Positions 50,235-58,941 of a stretch of DNA of 64,000 bases are shown here, one piece after another. Made by a program: the position numbers and the translations under genes. Source of the DNA: Bartonella australis AUST/NH1. GTDB lineage: Bacteria; Pseudomonadota; Alphaproteobacteria; Rhizobiales; Rhizobiaceae. The notes beneath the pieces are model-generated. The model was given only the letters and a program-made list of their open reading frames with translations. It was not told the origin of the DNA and made no database searches. Position 1 is the first letter of the stretch. Each line of letters begins with the position of its first letter. The stretch spans positions 434,001 through 498,000 of the forward strand of contig NC_020300.1 in assembly GCF_000341355.1 (NCBI RefSeq). Direction: 5' to 3'.

Positions 50235-51749
50235 ATGATCAAACTAAATTTCCGTACGACATTGACGGCTATAGGTTTTTCTGCCGCTTTAGCGAGTACA
50301 GTGTTTTTCAGTGAATCAAGTTTGTGGGCGATGGAAGTTGATGCAAAGCCCGTGTTTGTTCCATCAGTACAACAACAAGGATTTGCAGATATTGTTTCCC
50401 GAGTGAAACTCGCCGTTGTTTCTGTGCAGGTGAAGAGTAATGAGAGGAAAAAAAAGGAATGGTTTTTTAGTGATTTTTTTGAAGCTCCGGGATTTGATCA
50501 ATTGCCAGATCAACACCCTTTGAAAAAATTATTTCGGGAGTTTTATGATCGTAGTCGGCCTGATCGTAAACTTCAACGCCGTTCACGCAGGCTGCATCCC
50601 ATAGGATTTGGATCTGGCTTTTTTATCTCCTCTGATGGTTATATTGTGACAAATAATCACGTGATTTCTGACGGAACAAGCTATTCAGTTGTTCTTGATG
50701 ATGGCACAGAGCTTGAAGCAAAACTCATTGGAGCTGATCCGCGAACTGATCTTGCAGTACTAAAAGTGGACGATAAACGGACGTTTTCATATGTTGATTT
50801 TGCCGACGATTCAAAACTCCGTGTCGGCGATTGGGTTGTTGCTGTCGGCAATCCGTTTGGTCTCGGTGGAACTGTAACCGCTGGTATTGTTTCAGCGCGT
50901 GGGCGTGATATTGGAGCTGGCGTTTATGACGATTTTATCCAAATTGACGCTGCCGTTAATCGCGGTAATTCTGGTGGTCCAACTTTCAATCTTAATGGGC
51001 AGGTTGTTGGAATTAATACGGCAATTTTTTCCCCTTCTGGTGGGGGCGGAAATGTTGGGATTGCTTTTGCTATTCCCGCGACAACAGCGAAACAGGTTGT
51101 GAGTCAGCTTATAGAAAAAGGTTCAGTCCAGCGCGGTTGGCTCGGTGTTCAAATTCAGCCAGTGACGAAGGAAATTTCTGATTCAATTGGCTTAAAAGAG
51201 CCTAAAGGCGCTTTGGTCACTGATCCATTAAAAGGACCTGCAGAAAAGGCCGGTGTTAAGACAGGCGACGTAATTATCGCGGTAAATGGTGATAAAATTG
51301 CTGATGCACGAGATTTGGCAAGACGTATCGCAAATATTAAACCAGGAGAAACGGTAATTTTAAATATTTGGAGATCTGGTAAGGAGGAAACTATTAAAGT
51401 CAAACTCGATTCAATGCCGGCTAATGAGGATAAAAAAGAAGGTCAAAAATCTTCAAGTGAGCAAAATGACCCGAATGAAATTCTGGCTGATTATGGCTTA
51501 ATTTTAGCTCCCTCAGATGACGATATAGGACTAGTTGTAACCGATGTAGATCCAGAATCAGAGGCAGGTGATAAAGGGATCCGCCCGGGCGATGTAATTG
51601 TGACGGTTAATAATAAATCTGTTAAAAAGGTTTCCGATATCACCGATACAATTAAGAACGCGCAAAATTTGAAGCGAAACGCGATATTATTGCAAGTGCG
51701 GACAAATGGTCAGAGCCGTTTTGTTGCTCTTTCAATTATCAAAAAATAG
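50235..51749 (+). CDS. degP: periplasmic serine protease DegP/HtrA
   Basis: Periplasmic chaperone-protease for misfolded envelope proteins; Bartonella HtrA is an immunodominant antigen. Signal peptide about residues 1-32 (TLTAIGFSAALASTVFF, ending LWA). The trypsin-like triad is His in TNNHVISDG, Asp in DPRTDLAVLK and Ser in NRGNSGGPTF. Two PDZ domains follow (about 290-375 and 405-500). Length of 504 aa is typical for rhizobial DegP. It lies between the ccm cluster and a two-component pair as in Sinorhizobium. Confidence 0.95.
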   Translation: MIKLNFRTTLTAIGFSAALASTVFFSESSLWAMEVDAKPVFVPSVQQQGFADIVSRVKLAVVSVQVKSNERKKKEWFFSDFFEAPGFDQLPDQHPLKKLFREFYDRSRPDRKLQRRSRRLHPIGFGSGFFISSDGYIVTNNHVISDGTSYSVVLDDGTELEAKLIGADPRTDLAVLKVDDKRTFSYVDFADDSKLRVGDWVVAVGNPFGLGGTVTAGIVSARGRDIGAGVYDDFIQIDAAVNRGNSGGPTFNLNGQVVGINTAIFSPSGGGGNVGIAFAIPATTAKQVVSQLIEKGSVQRGWLGVQIQPVTKEISDSIGLKEPKGALVTDPLKGPAEKAGVKTGDVIIAVNGDKIADARDLARRIANIKPGETVILNIWRSGKEETIKVKLDSMPANEDKKEGQKSSSEQNDPNEILADYGLILAPSDDDIGLVVTDVDPESEAGDKGIRPGDVIVTVNNKSVKKVSDITDTIKNAQNLKRNAILLQVRTNGQSRFVALSIIKK

Positions 51750-51764
51750 CATTTTGTTAATAGT

Positions 51765-51794
51765 GGGACGAAAATTTGGTAAATTTTTTGTCCC
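51765..51794 (+). terminator. degP-downstream hairpin
   Basis: Stem GGGACGAAAA / TTTTTTGTCCC (about 10 pairs with one G-T) around a short AT loop. It is not followed by a T-run and lies 35 bases before the next gene's ATG, so it may be an attenuator or mRNA 3'-end structure instead of a full stop. Confidence 0.5.
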
Positions 51795-51828
51795 CTGACC
51801 ATCCGATGAAATAATGGAGATATATTGT

Positions 51829-52515
51829 ATGAAGGTACTCATTATTGAGGATGATTGTGAGACAGGGCGTTATCTCGAAAAAGCTTTTTTGGAAGCGGGA
51901 CACACAGCTGATGTTGCTCGTGACGGGGATACTGGTTATGCTTTGGCTGAAACGAGGAGCTACGATGTTATAATCGTTGACCGTATGTTGCCACATCGTG
52001 ATGGTCTTTCGGTTGTTTCTGAATTGCGTGCAAAAGGCAATGAATCCCCAGTCCTTATTCTTTCAGCTTTGGGGCAGGTTGATGACCGTGTGACGGGTTT
52101 GCGTGCGGGGGGTGATGATTATTTGACAAAGCCTTATGCTTTTTCTGAACTTCTCGCCCGTGTTGAAGTTTTGCAACGGAGAAAAAATCCTAAAGTGACA
52201 GAAACTATTTATCGTGTAGGCAATCTTGAGCTTGATCGATTAGCACATACAGTGAAACGTGGTGAAATGAATATTATGTTGCAGCCACGCGAGTTTCGTT
52301 TACTTGAATATTTAATGCGGTATGCTGGCCAGGTTGTCACACGTACAATGCTCTTGGAAAATGTCTGGGACTACCATTTTGATCCACAGACTAATGTAAT
52401 TGACGTCCATATATCTCGTTTGAGGGCTAAAATTGAAAAAGATTTTGATATTCCACTTTTACATACGGTACGCGGTGCTGGATATATGCTGAAAGTGCCA
52501 GATAGAGAGATATGA
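51829..52515 (+). CDS. OmpR-type response regulator
   Basis: 228-aa DNA-binding regulator. Receiver: IEDD acid pair, phospho-Asp in VIIVDRMLP, Thr/Ser in ILSALG, Lys in LTKPY. Winged helix with LQPREFRLLEYLM and the recognition-helix string TNVIDVHISRLRAKI. The ATG at 51829 lies 9 bases after GGAG; 5 earlier codons are open. Its TGA overlaps the kinase ATG. Target genes unknown, although its place after degP suggests envelope stress. Confidence 0.9.
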   Translation: MKVLIIEDDCETGRYLEKAFLEAGHTADVARDGDTGYALAETRSYDVIIVDRMLPHRDGLSVVSELRAKGNESPVLILSALGQVDDRVTGLRAGGDDYLTKPYAFSELLARVEVLQRRKNPKVTETIYRVGNLELDRLAHTVKRGEMNIMLQPREFRLLEYLMRYAGQVVTRTMLLENVWDYHFDPQTNVIDVHISRLRAKIEKDFDIPLLHTVRGAGYMLKVPDREI

Positions 52516-53894
52516 ACCGTTTAATCAATTTAATGCGCACGACAGCGTTGAGACTTTCTGCATTGTATATCCTATTGTTTGGACTAGTCGCAATGGGGCT
52601 CTCTATTTATGTTACAGCATTTTCCGTTTCATTGTTGACAGAGCAAACCGAGCAGGCTTTGCGCGAAGAACTAAAAAGTATTGAAAGCGCTTATGATTAT
52701 GGCGGATTACCTTTATTGATGCGCACTATTAACCATCGTTCACGGCAGCCTGGAGCTTTCCTATATCTTGTTATGGATCCAGTAGGGCGTATTTTAGCGG
52801 GCAATGTTGCACGCATTGAATTTGATCTTCTTAATAACGGTGGCTTTTTTTCTGATTCTTTTGTGTATTTTCGTTTCGAGGAGCGTGGCAAAATGAGTGA
52901 ACGCCGTGCTTTAGCAGTTGTTATTGATTTGCCAAACGCCATGAAGCTCCTCGTTGGACGAGATTTGGATGAGCCTGAACGTTTCGCTGCAGTTATTCGT
53001 AAAGCTGTGATGATTGCTTTAGCTGCGATGGTTGGGGGCGCTTTATTAATATGGTTTTTTGTTGGAAGGCGGGCATTGCAGAGAATTGATCAGGTGACAG
53101 CTGCGTCGCAGCATTTGATGAGTGGTGACTTTAGCGGGCGTTTACCTATTTCTGGGGCAGGCGATGAGTTTGACAGATTATCGGTTAACCTTAATGTCAT
53201 GTTAGATCACATTGAAGAATTGAATACCGGCTTGCGCCAAGTGTCTGATAATATTGCTCACGATCTTAAAACACCGTTAACACGTTTGAGAAACCGCGTT
53301 GAAGAAGCACTTTTGGGGAAAAAAACGGAGTCTGAGTACCGGCAGGTGCTGAACGACGTGATCGCTGAATCAGATCAACTCATTCGTACTTTTAATGCTA
53401 TTTTGATGATCTCACGCATCGAAGCTAGCAGTGCAATTGAGCATCTTGAAACGATGAACGTAAAACTGATTCTTGAAGATGCGGTTGAATTTTATGAACC
53501 TTTTGCGGAAGAAGCAGGTATTTTGCTTCGGTTAGGGTGTACATTTGATAAAGAGCTCAGGTTGAATCGAGAGCTTATCGCACAATCTATTTTCAATCTC
53601 GTTGATAATGCAATAAAATATGCGCCTCAAAGCGGAAGGAAGACAGAGGTGTTCTTATCAATGGAATATCGCGCAGAATGTTTGCTCATTGTAATTAGCG
53701 ATAATGGCCCAGGAATCGCAGAAGATAAGTATGAAAAAGTAACGGAGCGGTTTGTTCGCCTCGAAGAAAGCCGAACACAACCAGGCTTTGGTATTGGGCT
53801 AAGTATAGCAAAAGCCGTTATGAAATTGCACGGGGGTGAACTTTTACTCGAAAACGCGAACCCCGGCCTCAGGGCTATTTTATCATTTCCCTAG
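52512..53894 (+). CDS. sensor histidine kinase partner of the degP-linked regulator
   Basis: 460-aa membrane kinase. Transmembrane helices at about 16-38 and 162-184 enclose a sensor loop of about 120 aa. HAMP (about 185-240), dimerisation His in NIAHDLKTPL (about 255), and ATPase motifs NLVDNAIKYA, DNGPGI and GFGIGLSIA. The ATGA overlap couples it to the regulator. The gene ends 9 bases into what is, in relatives, the glnE start region. Signal unknown. Confidence 0.9.
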   Translation: MNRLINLMRTTALRLSALYILLFGLVAMGLSIYVTAFSVSLLTEQTEQALREELKSIESAYDYGGLPLLMRTINHRSRQPGAFLYLVMDPVGRILAGNVARIEFDLLNNGGFFSDSFVYFRFEERGKMSERRALAVVIDLPNAMKLLVGRDLDEPERFAAVIRKAVMIALAAMVGGALLIWFFVGRRALQRIDQVTAASQHLMSGDFSGRLPISGAGDEFDRLSVNLNVMLDHIEELNTGLRQVSDNIAHDLKTPLTRLRNRVEEALLGKKTESEYRQVLNDVIAESDQLIRTFNAILMISRIEASSAIEHLETMNVKLILEDAVEFYEPFAEEAGILLRLGCTFDKELRLNRELIAQSIFNLVDNAIKYAPQSGRKTEVFLSMEYRAECLLIVISDNGPGIAEDKYEKVTERFVRLEESRTQPGFGIGLSIAKAVMKLHGGELLLENANPGLRAILSFP

Positions 53895-54169
53895 TTGATT
53901 TTTTTTCGTTGCCCTACTTTAGCGCTAAATTACTCCTTTTTTGAATTGACAATGCTATAAGACAGAAACGGAGATAAATTACCTTCGTGAGGGAGTATAA
54001 AAAAGCTTTTTAAAATAGGGCTTTTTATCCCACACCCCCTTCAATGAGAGCGGTTTTAGATGGCCAAATTATGTTGAAGAATGAGCAGGGAAAGAAAATT
54101 TATAATCACCGTTTTTTGTATCGTATATGTTAGAAAGCAGTCTGATTTTATTAATGGGTAACGACCATG

Positions 54170-55225
54170 TCTCTTTTTTACACAGAGTGTTAATCGCCAA
54201 TCCGTCTTATTTTGGTCCCTTGTTGGACGTTAATATAGAATTAAAGCCAGCTGGGTTATAGAAGATTACGATTAATCAATGAGGCTGAATCTATCCATGA
54301 AGCTTTGTTAATGTTAACTTTAGAGCGCAAAGAAAGAGGCACATATTTTAATTACCTTAGCTGATTTAGGTAGTGTTTTTACTTATTTCATCTTGATCTT
54401 CGGCTTTGATCAGGCCCAATATCTGCTCTTTTGGTATCAACAGATAGGGCTGCTTTACATATTCTTTTAAAAAGCTAAGCTTTTTTCCGCAGCGTCGAAT
54501 ATCTCTTTCAAATATTGGCAAATGAATAAAATATATTTTGTCGGATGACGTTCCCCAAATTATCAGCATTGTATATTTGACGAGGTATAAGGAAAGTAGT
54601 TGCTTTATACGCGATTTGATAGAAACATTTCAAATTTTTTAAAAACATTATACAGTGCTTTCAAAATCTGAGTAAAAATTTGAGTTAGAGGTGGGCAATT
54701 TTGTTTTTACAGGTGAAAGAGGATGATCCGGAAACGCTTATTAGATTAAGCTATCTAGGTTTTGAAAAGGCAAGCGATATCTGTTGTACTATGCGGATAC
54801 CGCGGTTAATATATAAAGCTGCTTAAATTTATTGAAGCGCGTGGAACCTCAACAAGAAATGACGCCAGCAATTTTAGAGGCTTGCAGTGCGACCAAACAA
54901 GTAGACGAAGAATATCCGTTTAATAATTTTTCACGAGGTTCTCCTTCAGGGATTTGGCTTTTTAATGACGTAATTGTAGGAAATAGAGCGGATTTTGCTC
55001 TCACAGTGCTTGTGGATCTTGAGATTGCAAAAATATTTACGGCGATTCAAAAAGAATTTTCTAGTTGCTGTAGTTACATCAAAGAGGAGTGCGTCGGCAC
55101 ACTGTGGGTGAATAAACTTGAAACTTGTAAGTTAACTGCAGGCTCGGATGTCGACCTTATTTACTTTATGAGCATGGTGAGAATCCGGAAATATCTGACG
55201 GGGATCTCCCCTTTATATTCCCCGA
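54170..55225 (+). pseudogene. glnE: ruin of glutamine synthetase adenylyltransferase (glnE)
   Basis: GlnE covalently adenylylates glutamine synthetase. Footprints run in order and in mixed frames. At 54178-54260 LHRVLIANPSYFGPLL resembles the N-terminus. EAESIHEALLMLTLERKERG lies at about 54290-54340. At about 54740-54800 DDPETLIRLSYLGFEKASDI matches the alternating LGFEDPE block. At about 54850 TPAILEACSATKQVDEEY corresponds to TPAILEALAATxDPDEA. At 55110-55160 NKLETCKLTAGSDVDLI corresponds to the C-terminal active site GKLGSRELTAGSDLDLI, where MGKLG has degraded. The 3' third is missing. It sits between the kinase gene and the hbp cluster, whereas in rhizobia glnE lies between the same kinase and pleC. 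Confidence 0.8.
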
Positions 55226-55535
55226 TATTGTACGTCAATATAAATGCAGAAATATTTGCGCGCAGGGTGCGTGTTACGGTGAAAAAGAAAAATAAACAGT
55301 GTATTATTAAAGTTTTGGTATCTCATAAATATCGATTTTACCGGTTTTTTCGTCTCTGTGTTAAGTTTTCTCTCTTTTAAATGAATCTTGAAGAAAACTT
55401 TTAGCGGTAAAAAAGCTTTATTATCAGGTGACATATTGTTGTTATTGAGCCAACCAAAAAGTATTTTATATTTGAAGAAGTTTAGAAGAGTATTATGCAT
55501 AGGGCCATGTTTGATTAAAACCAGGGAGAAGTTTT

Positions 55536-56471
55536 ATGATTACAAGATGTTTAATGACAGTACCCATTTTGGCTATGCTTTCAGTTTCTGCGGTACAAGC
55601 AGCGGATGTTGCGGCTCCTAAAAATTTAACACTGATCGTCCCTGTTCCTGATTTTTCTTGGACAGGCTCTTACATCGGCGGGCAAATCGGCTGTTTTTCA
55701 GGCAAAACCGTCCTAAATTATTTAGATGATGACGTACCCGGTGGCAGATGGGTTGAGCTTGATAAAGAATTAACTCCTAAACTTTCAGGATTCGCGGGCG
55801 GTTTTTTCGCGGGTTCTAATATTGCTCTCGGTAATGGCTTGGTCCTGGGCATCGATACAGATGCAGTGTGGTTTAATAAGAAGGACACAAAGACTCTGTT
55901 TACAGACTGGGGCGAAGATGGTGATGAAAATGGCGACGGCCAGGAGTTAAGTGTAGGCTCAGGTTTGAATTTAGGTCCATATGAAGAGCTCGACACAGGC
56001 CCGGATTCAAGTGCAGACGAAGACAAAGGGTCGCATGACCAGCTGATGGAGGTTGTTCACGTGGAAAGATCTGCTCGTGGTCAAGATAAAGGTGGGGGAA
56101 AAACTGTTACGACTGATTATACTTTAGAGCAAAAATGGTCTGGTGCAACACGGATACGTGTCGGTTTCGTTACTGGTCGTATCATGCCTTATATTGCCGG
56201 AGGTGTTGCTTACACGCAGCTTCACGGCATTTACTCAGAGACAGTTGAAAAAAAAGATGTAAATCCGCAATCTTATAACTTAGAAGATGATAAAAAGACG
56301 ATGGTTGGTTATACCCTTGGCGGTGGTTTGGATTATGCGGTGACAGATAATATTATTTTGCGTGCAGAATATCGTTATTCAGATTTTGGAAAAAAGAAAT
56401 TTGCACAGGATCGCATTAAAATTCATTACAGGGCCGATGATTTCCGCGTTGGTATGTCTTACAAATTTTAA
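55536..56471 (+). CDS. Hbp/Omp25-family outer-membrane porin, copy 1 (with acidic insertion)
   Basis: Outer-membrane beta-barrel of the hemin-binding protein family of Bartonella, related to Brucella Omp25/31. Signal peptide 1-22 (MTVPILAMLSVSAVQA), then the family start FSWTGSYIGGQIG and the terminal strand ending in SYKF (C-terminal Phe). The two neighbours are about 250 aa; this one is 311 aa because a loop after the KTLFTD stretch carries about 58 extra residues, rich in Asp, Glu and Gly (GEDGDENGDG...EELDTGPDSSADEDKG). Such a loop should face outwards. An AGGGAGAAG site precedes the ATG. Heme binding is inferred from family only. Confidence 0.9.
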   Translation: MITRCLMTVPILAMLSVSAVQAADVAAPKNLTLIVPVPDFSWTGSYIGGQIGCFSGKTVLNYLDDDVPGGRWVELDKELTPKLSGFAGGFFAGSNIALGNGLVLGIDTDAVWFNKKDTKTLFTDWGEDGDENGDGQELSVGSGLNLGPYEELDTGPDSSADEDKGSHDQLMEVVHVERSARGQDKGGGKTVTTDYTLEQKWSGATRIRVGFVTGRIMPYIAGGVAYTQLHGIYSETVEKKDVNPQSYNLEDDKKTMVGYTLGGGLDYAVTDNIILRAEYRYSDFGKKKFAQDRIKIHYRADDFRVGMSYKF

Positions 56472-56499
56472 TGTACTTTAAAATTTAATTACTGGTGAA

Positions 56500-56527
56500 G
56501 CTCCGCCTTTATGCGGAGCCCTTTTTT
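56500..56527 (+). terminator. intrinsic terminator of hbp copy 1
   Basis: Perfect 7-bp stem GCTCCGC / GCGGAGC with a 6-base loop, then CC and TTTTTT, 28 bases after the stop. Strong by eye. Confidence 0.88.
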
Positions 56528-56862
56528 ATGGATTTTCATTGCAAGACTTTTCCTTTAATTTCGCTGTAAAAATATTGCTTTCAGAAAAAAACGGTGAAGC
56601 CGTATCTCTAATTTATCTCTTCAAGCAACTTCACTATTTTGTATTCCGGTTATAATACAAATGTGAACTATGGGAGTATTTCTGGCTAAAAATAGAAAAA
56701 ATGAACGACCTTACAGCGGAGCAGAGTAGCTTCTGTAAGGTGGTACTCAAAAATTAACTTGAGTTGGCTTAATTTTTTCAGCTAAGATCGCGCCGCCGGC
56801 GTTTATGATTTTTGGGAAGGGTGCGTATAGTGCCTTGCATAGTCGGTTATAGGGAGAGATTT
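56528..56862 (+). other. spacer upstream of hbp copy 2
   Basis: 335 bases including the promoter at 56759-56788. ACCTTACAGCGG and TTCTGTAAGGT near 56708-56741 form an imperfect hairpin. No coding remnant. Confidence 0.45.
56759..56788 (+). promoter_or_regulatory. candidate promoter of hbp copy 2
   Basis: TTGAGT and TAAGAT separated by 18 bases, 75 bases upstream of the ATG at 56863. A similar ACTTGACT block occurs at 57881-57888 before copy 3. Confidence 0.5.
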
Positions 56863-57615
56863 ATGACTATAAGATATTTAGTAACAGTGTCTGTTTTAGC
56901 TATGCTTTCATCTTCTGCGGCGCGAGCATCAAATGCCGCAGCTCTCGGGGATCATGAAGAGATTGTTCTTGCTCCTAATTTTTCTTGGACAGGTTTTTAC
57001 ATCGGTGGACAGATCGGTAATTTTTCGAGTAAAACCGCTCTAAATCACTTAGACAACCGTAGCCCCGGTCGCGAATGGGTTCAGCTTGATAAAGAATCAA
57101 CCCCCAAACTTTCGGGATTCGTGGGTGGTTTTTATGCTGGTTCTGATATTGCTTTCGATGATGGTTTTATCCTGGGTGTCGATACGGATATAATGTGGTC
57201 CAATAAAAAGCAGAAAAAAGCTTTTTTCACGGGTCGGAAAAGTGGTGAAGAGACTGTTACAAACGCTTACACTTTAAAGAAAAAGTGGTCTGGTGCTACA
57301 CGAGTACGTGGAGGGATGGCTTTAGGTCGTGCTATGCCTTATATCGCTGGAGGTATTGCTTATACGCAACTTAAGAGCATTTATTCAGAGACGCTTGATA
57401 GAAAAGTTGAAGGTCCGATATTTTCTGAAGATAATACAAGAACGATGATTGGTTACACCCTCGGCGGTGGTTTGGATTATGCGATGACCGGTGATATTAT
57501 TTTGCGCGCAGAATACCGTTATTCAGATTTTGGAAAAAAGAAATTTGAGAAAGGCCGCACTGAAATCCACCATAAGACCAATGATTTTCGCATTGGTGCA
57601 TCTTACAAATTTTAA
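56863..57615 (+). CDS. Hbp/Omp25-family outer-membrane porin, copy 2
   Basis: 250-aa outer-membrane barrel with signal peptide (TVSVLAMLSSSAARA), FSWTGFYIGGQIG near the mature start and SYKF at the end. The ATG at 56863 is chosen because AGGGAGAG lies 5 bases upstream; the frame is open 17 codons earlier. It lacks the acidic loop of copy 1. In the region around YSETLDRKVEGPIF it differs clearly from copies 1 and 3, which are nearly identical there. Heme binding inferred from the family. Confidence 0.9.
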   Translation: MTIRYLVTVSVLAMLSSSAARASNAAALGDHEEIVLAPNFSWTGFYIGGQIGNFSSKTALNHLDNRSPGREWVQLDKESTPKLSGFVGGFYAGSDIAFDDGFILGVDTDIMWSNKKQKKAFFTGRKSGEETVTNAYTLKKKWSGATRVRGGMALGRAMPYIAGGIAYTQLKSIYSETLDRKVEGPIFSEDNTRTMIGYTLGGGLDYAMTGDIILRAEYRYSDFGKKKFEKGRTEIHHKTNDFRIGASYKF

Positions 57616-57642
57616 TGTGTTTTTAAATTTAACCGCTGAGGG

Positions 57643-57664
57643 GGCTTTATCTTTGAATAGAGCC
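57643..57664 (+). terminator. weak hairpin after hbp copy 2
   Basis: GGCTTTA / TAGAGCC, 7 pairs with one G-T, loop of 8, followed by GCTTCTTT rather than a full T-run. It may end the transcript partly. Confidence 0.4.
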
Positions 57665-57982
57665 GCTTCTTTCGTGAATTTATATTATGAGACCCATCTT
57701 TGAAAGGGAAGTTGGGTCGTTCCATTAATTTTTTTGTTTAGGCGAATCTATCCGACCTATTTTATATTTTATTGAAGAGTGGGCATGGGTCATAGAAATA
57801 TTTTCAGCCAAAAATAGGTACAAACGGGTGATTCTGCGATAAATTTAAGCAATTTTTGCGACGTAATATTAAAAAATTCACTTGACTCTTCCAATCTAGA
57901 CTGTACTACCGATATCCGCGGGTTTTTTTTGGAAAAGCGCGTGAGTATAATATCACGCTCGATTGATTATAGAGAAAAACTT
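57665..57982 (+). other. spacer upstream of hbp copy 3
   Basis: 318 bases. TTGACT at 57883-57888 with TACTAC 16 bases later is a candidate promoter. A short GC-rich CGATATCCGCGGG follows. No coding remnant. Confidence 0.4.
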
Positions 57983-58741
57983 ATGACTGTAAAACATTTA
58001 ATGACAGTGCCCGTTTTAGCTATACTTTCAGCTTCTGTAGCGCAAGCAGCAGATATCGTAGTTTTCGAGGATCCAAAACAAATTGTTTCTGTCCCTGATT
58101 TTTCTTGGGCGGGTTTTTATATCGGTGGACAGCTTAGTGGTTTTTCGAGTAAAACCGTCCTAAATTACTTAGACGGTGAGGGTCCGAGTAGTAAATGGGT
58201 TGAGCTTGATAAAAAATTAACGCCTGAACCTTCCGGGTTTGCTGGGGGCCTTTACGCGGGTTCCAATATCGCTCTTACCAGTGGTTTTGTCCTGGGCATC
58301 GATACGGATGTGATGTGGTCTGATAAAAAGAGCACAAAGACTCTCTTCACAGATTTGGATGATAAAGGAAAAACTGTAACAGACGCTTATACTTTAGAGC
58401 AAAAATGGTTTGGTGCTGCGCGAATACGTGTTGGTTTTGCTGTAGGCCGTATTATGCCTTATATTGCTGCAGGTGCCGCTTACACGCAGCTTCGCGGCAT
58501 TTACTCAGAGACAGTTGAAAAAAAAGATGTAAATCCGCAATCTTATGACTTAGAAGATGATAAAAAGACGATGATTGGTTATACCCTTGGCGGTGGTTTG
58601 AATTACGCAATGACAGATAATATTATTTTGCGTGCTGAATACCGTTATTCAGATTTTGGTAAAAAGAAATTCTCGAAGGATAAAATAGAGATTGGGTACA
58701 AGACGGATGATTTTCGCATTGGTGCGTCTTACAAATTTTAA
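57983..58741 (+). CDS. Hbp/Omp25-family outer-membrane porin, copy 3
   Basis: 252-aa outer-membrane barrel: signal peptide (MTVPVLAILSASVAQA), FSWAGFYIGGQLS near the mature start, barrel ending SYKF. The ATG at 57983 follows AGAGAAAAAC. Bases 58478-58600 match bases 56208-56330 of copy 1 at 120 of 123 positions, much closer than either is to copy 2, suggesting recent gene conversion. Heme binding inferred from the family. Confidence 0.9.
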   Translation: MTVKHLMTVPVLAILSASVAQAADIVVFEDPKQIVSVPDFSWAGFYIGGQLSGFSSKTVLNYLDGEGPSSKWVELDKKLTPEPSGFAGGLYAGSNIALTSGFVLGIDTDVMWSDKKSTKTLFTDLDDKGKTVTDAYTLEQKWFGAARIRVGFAVGRIMPYIAAGAAYTQLRGIYSETVEKKDVNPQSYDLEDDKKTMIGYTLGGGLNYAMTDNIILRAEYRYSDFGKKKFSKDKIEIGYKTDDFRIGASYKF

Positions 58742-58941
58742 CCAGTGTTTGAAATATAATTTATAATGATGGTATCCAACGGGGGGGACTTTTCGCGTAG
58801 TCAGCGATACGCTGTGCTCGGCCGGTTTTCACTCGTCATTCTTTTTCATTGTATGGTGTAAAAGGTGCTGCAGGTTAACATTATCATTTAGGGGCCGTAT
58901 AGGGAATTTTTGATAAAGTGTAAGAAGCTTCGTTAAGAAAT

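Noticed and set aside
54366..54569. 67-codon minus-strand frame
   Set aside because: Antisense to the glnE ruin, whose sense-strand traces (AALHILLKS) fit better.
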